Assembly: GCF_029168945.1 (NCBI RefSeq)
Contig: NC_083602.1
Span: 43,337,442 to 43,401,441, forward strand
Origin: Cannabis sativa
Taxonomy: Eukaryota > Streptophyta > Magnoliopsida > Rosales > Cannabaceae
Length of the DNA: 64,000 nt
Direction of reading: 5' to 3'
Shown: positions 61,150 through 64,000 of the stretch, piece after piece
How the letters are laid out: every line of letters begins with the position of its first letter
Numbering within the stretch: the stretch's first letter is position 1
Translations under genes and position numbers: made by a program
Notes under the pieces: model-generated
Databases searched by the model: none
What the model was told of the DNA's origin: nothing
The model's input: the letters and a program-made list of their open reading frames with translations, nothing else

Positions 61150-62345
61150 AAAAATTCCGAATTTTTTTATAAATTTTTATTTATTTGGAATATTAATTAT
61201 TTTCCCATTTCAGTGTTAATTTAGTCAATAAATTGCATTTAGTTAATTTTCCATTTTTGTTTAATACATATATATAGTATAAATTGAAAATGGAAATTTG
61301 TTTAAATTTGGTAATTTATTACATGATTTATTTAGGCATGTAAAAATTGTGCTAATTTGTGCATTTAATTATATATTACCAAATTTCTGCAATTTATTGT
61401 CTAAATTAATTTTGAAAAATCTGCCATTTCATATTAAGGAATTAGCATTTAATTAATAATCATACATTAATTGTATTATTTTGTATTTATTTGACAAATT
61501 TATGTTTAATGCAATTAATTTGGATTTGTATGATTTAAATGCTATACATAAATTCCTTTTATAGTGCTAGATATATTTAGAAATATTCAAACATTAAGAT
61601 AGGTTGAATATTTTATTTAGCAATTAAGTTTCATAAAACTTCATAAAATTATTCATAAAATATTCATAAAACTTTATAAAATGAATAAGATATGAATAAA
61701 ACGTAAGTAGTTTTGTGGTTTGACATAAGAAAACATGAACTTGGGACAAATGCTCATATCTAGAACGGTTTTTAATGATCTTCGGACGACCACACTAGGA
61801 GCACTAATCTCAGTGATTGTCTATTATGTTAATAACGAAATTACTTTTAGGTAGAGCCCAATACCTAATGTCTAAAGTGAAAATATAATTTTTTATAATT
61901 AGGGAGTAGCCACAGCATCTTTAATTATATAAAATTATATATTAATTAAAATTCACCTTAATGGACAAAACTTGTAATTAATTATTTGGATATAATAATT
62001 TTACCCCACAGGGATTTTATTATATTTTTATAATTAATTAGGATAATATATTAAGTTAAATTCTCTTAATTTACCCCACAGGGAGTTATGAGGATTTGAA
62101 TTAATAGTGTTATCACAAATTTTAATTAAAGATAGATTTCATTCTTCCATTATTTCTAAATTAAATACTTCATTAAATCTATCATAAAGTTCATCTAATT
62201 TTATTAGATTTAAAATTTAGCCCACAGGCAATTTTAGATTTAATAAAATTTTCATCTTCATCATGTTTCTACATTGGTAAAACATGAATTCATTAAAGCC
62301 TCAATTCTTTTAACATCTAAATTTTTTGTAATCCTATTCTTGCAG
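61147..62345 (+). other. AT-rich leader of element D with CCCACAGG motifs
   Basis: Non-coding. The words TTACCCCACAGGGA (about 62001 and 62070) and TTAGCCCACAGGCA (about 62217) recur. Their short stems (CCC/GGG, GCC/GGC) around a CACA centre change together. It ends with TATTCTTGCAG at 62345, a good splice acceptor. Confidence 0.5.
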
Positions 62346-63117
62346 CTATTTCATCCACCTCTAAATATGCTGAAATCACTAGTGAAATCCCTGAGCTTAG
62401 GAGTGACAACTTCAAAATCTGGAAGGAACGAGTTCTTCTCCACCTAGCTTGCACTGACATGGATTATGCAATAAGGAAAGATGAACCAGCTGCTATCACT
62501 GATACTAGCACTGCTGTTGAGATTGCACTACGTGAAAAGTGGGAGCAATCTAATCGTCTACTCGCATCATGTTCATTATGTCCGGAATTCCTATGGGAAT
62601 GCGTGGATCGGTGGAGCCACCCGAGAAGGTGAAAGACTTTATCAAAGTTATGGATGAGCAGTTTGACACTTCAGATAAATCCTTGTTCATCAACCTCATC
62701 CAAGAGTTCTCGTCCACAAAACTCACCGGTGTTAAAGGAGTTCGAGAACACATTTCTAAAATGAGGGACATCACTGCTCATTTGAAGAAACTCGACGTTA
62801 TCATTCCTGATACCTTCCTGGTTCATTACATCCTTCACAATCTTCCTCCACAGTATGGGCCTTTCAAAATTTCCTACAACACACATAAAGAAAAATGGAC
62901 TATCAATGAATTGATGACCATGTGTGTTCAAGAGGAAGCCAGGCTCCTACAGGAGCAAGGAGAAAGTGTTCACCTGACCACTCAACCTAAGAAACGCAAG
63001 CCATTCAAGAAGAACAAAGGGAAAAAGCCCATGGCTCCCAAGGCTGCCATAAAGAAAGATTCCATCAAATGTTTCTTTTGTAAACAAAAGGGACATGCGA
63101 AAAGGGAGTGCGACGGT

Positions 63118-64000
63118 TCAAGAAATGGATGGATGACAAAGGTAATCCAATTTCCTTAGTATGTTATGAATCTAATATGGCTAATGTTAATCTTAACACA
63201 TGGTGGATTGATTAGGTTCAACAATTCACATAACAAATTCCTTGCAGGATATTCAAAATCTAAGGAAGCCAGTGGCAAGTGAGCAAAGCATCTTATCTGG
63301 AAACAAGATGGGCTCACATGTGGAAGCTATTGGAACATGCAATTTAGTTTTAAGTAATGGTTTTATTTTAAAGTTAGAAAAGACCTTTTATGTACCAAGT
63401 TTCTCTAGAAACTTGATTTCAGTTTCAAGACTTATACCCTTTGGTTTTTCCTTTACATTTTCAGACAAATATTTTAATTTATATTATAAATGCGAATGTG
63501 TTGGAAATGGTATTTTGTACGATGGTCTTTACTGCCTTAATTTACAAAATAATACCACTAATAATGGTATGCATGTTCACGCTGGCACTAAAAGATGTGT
63601 TATGAAAGAGGATTCCCGTACATTGTGGCACGGAGATTGGGACATATCTCCATTGATAGAATTAAAAGGTTGGTAAAAGATGGGGTACTCAATACCTTAG
63701 ATTTTACTGACTTTGATACTTGTGTGGATTGCATTAAGGGAAAGCAAACCTCCAAGTCTGTCAAAACGGTGTCCATAGGAGTTACGAAATATTAGAAATC
63801 ATACATACTGATATATGTAGTCCAGATATGGAGTCACATGGTCAGAAATACTTCATCTCATTCATAGATGATTACTCACGCTACATGTATATCTACTTAC
63901 TTCATAATAAAAGTGAAGCATTAGATGTCTTTAAGATATTTAAAGCTGAAGTAGAGAACAAATGCAACAAGCAAATTAAGATAGTGAGATCAGATAGAGG
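63118..64000 (+). pseudogene. Copia pol of element D: protease remnant, GAG-pre-integrase, integrase start
   Basis: In the frame after the gag shift, FKKWMDDKGNPISLVCYESN leads to WWID at about 63205. There the protease Asp-Ser/Thr-Gly motif is lost, because one base is missing and a TAG appears. The protease tail follows (GTCNLVLSNGFILKLEKTFY, VPSFSRNLISVSRL). The GAG-pre-integrase domain is split by a shift near 63625 (TLWH..LGHISIDRIKRLVK), with the zinc-binding CVDCIKGKQTSKS at about 63720. A shift near 63795 precedes the integrase core IIHTDICSPDMES, FIDDYSRYMYIYLLHNKSEA. The window ends inside integrase at 'VRSDRG', so the second catalytic Asp is present and the Glu is beyond the edge. 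Confidence 0.82.

Larger units (their letters stand above)
59936..63159 (+). pseudogene. Copia gag of element D, likely starting in the LTR and spliced
   Basis: The ATG at 59936 gives three codons and one base, then a donor GTACAT at 59946. The acceptor TTCTTGCAG ends at 62345 and the next bases restore the frame. The second exon reads ISSTSKYAEITSEIPELRSD, FKIWKERVLLHLACTDMDYA and IRKDEPAA, typical of copia Gag. A frameshift near 62560 moves the frame to that used from 62569 (SGIPMGMRGSVEPPEKVKDF, UBN2 domain). The CCHC knuckle CFFCKQKGHAKREC is at about 63071-63112. Another shift near 63118 ends the frame at 63159. The spliced start is inferred; the only alternative in-frame ATG in the second exon is well inside the Gag domain. 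Confidence 0.7.
59495..64000 (+). mobile_element. Ty1/copia retrotransposon D (runs off the window)
   Basis: A 560 bp LTR, PBS, 2.3 kb leader, gag, protease remnant, GAG-pre-integrase domain and the start of integrase follow in copia order. The family is different from A-C (short LTR, different leader, better preserved coding). Reverse transcriptase, RNase H and the 3' LTR lie past 64000. Several frameshifts show it is decayed. Confidence 0.88.

Noticed and set aside
60704..61219. Open frame of 171 codons with repeated NDVSF-like units across the palindrome array
   Set aside because: The frame is open because the repeat lacks stops in these phases. A second overlapping frame is equally open, and the linkers change phase. 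It runs into a poly(A) tract and has no known domain.

Overview
The window looks like gene-poor, repeat-dense nuclear DNA from a flowering plant, most likely a eudicot. The evidence is AT-rich sequence, Ty1/copia LTRs with a tRNA-iMet primer site (TGGTATCAGAGCC), a chromodomain Ty3/gypsy polyprotein, a CACTA transposon with plant tnp2/Transposase_24-type genes, and an L1-type LINE with a plant RNase H tail. I cannot name the species. No intact host gene was recognised. One small multi-exon candidate lies at 50.5-51.1 kb on the minus strand.

Layout. 1-7727: a decayed copia element (A, plus strand) with a long AT-rich leader, broken gag, pol remnants and a 1.9 kb 3' LTR. 7728-8977: a truncated LTR of the same family. 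8978-15532: a second copia element (B) in inverse orientation, holding only leader, PBS and a partial LTR, with a solo LTR (12082-13952, TSD CTGGG) inside its leader. 15533-17434: another full LTR. 17435-49108: a third copia element (C, plus strand) whose leader is split by a CACTA element (18472-42159). The CACTA element is split in turn by a Ty3/gypsy chromovirus lying on the minus strand. 49109-52052: mostly featureless, with the candidate gene. 52071-57721: a near full-length LINE, minus strand, flanked by an 18 bp TSD. 59495-64000: a fourth, different copia element (D) that runs off the window.

The CACTA/gypsy block is the most complex part. About 8.93 kb, running from the tnp2 3' end through the TNP1-like gene, one gypsy LTR and the gypsy pol-gag, is present twice in tandem. 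A third partial copy follows, in which the gypsy is reduced to a solo LTR with its AGTCA target duplication. The three copies are almost identical. Many of their differences fall at CAG/CTG triplets that become CG-containing variants, which may be a basecalling artefact at methylated CHG sites or a mutational pattern.

The most original signals are in the leaders between LTR and gag. In the A/B/C family, short hairpins share a CTAAT loop and have compensating stem changes between elements. In element D, ten copies of a 16 bp palindrome (AAACGAC[A/G]TGTCGTTT) occur, the first six spaced 21-22 bp. The D gag appears to begin inside the LTR and continue across an intron of about 2.4 kb that holds the PBS and this array.
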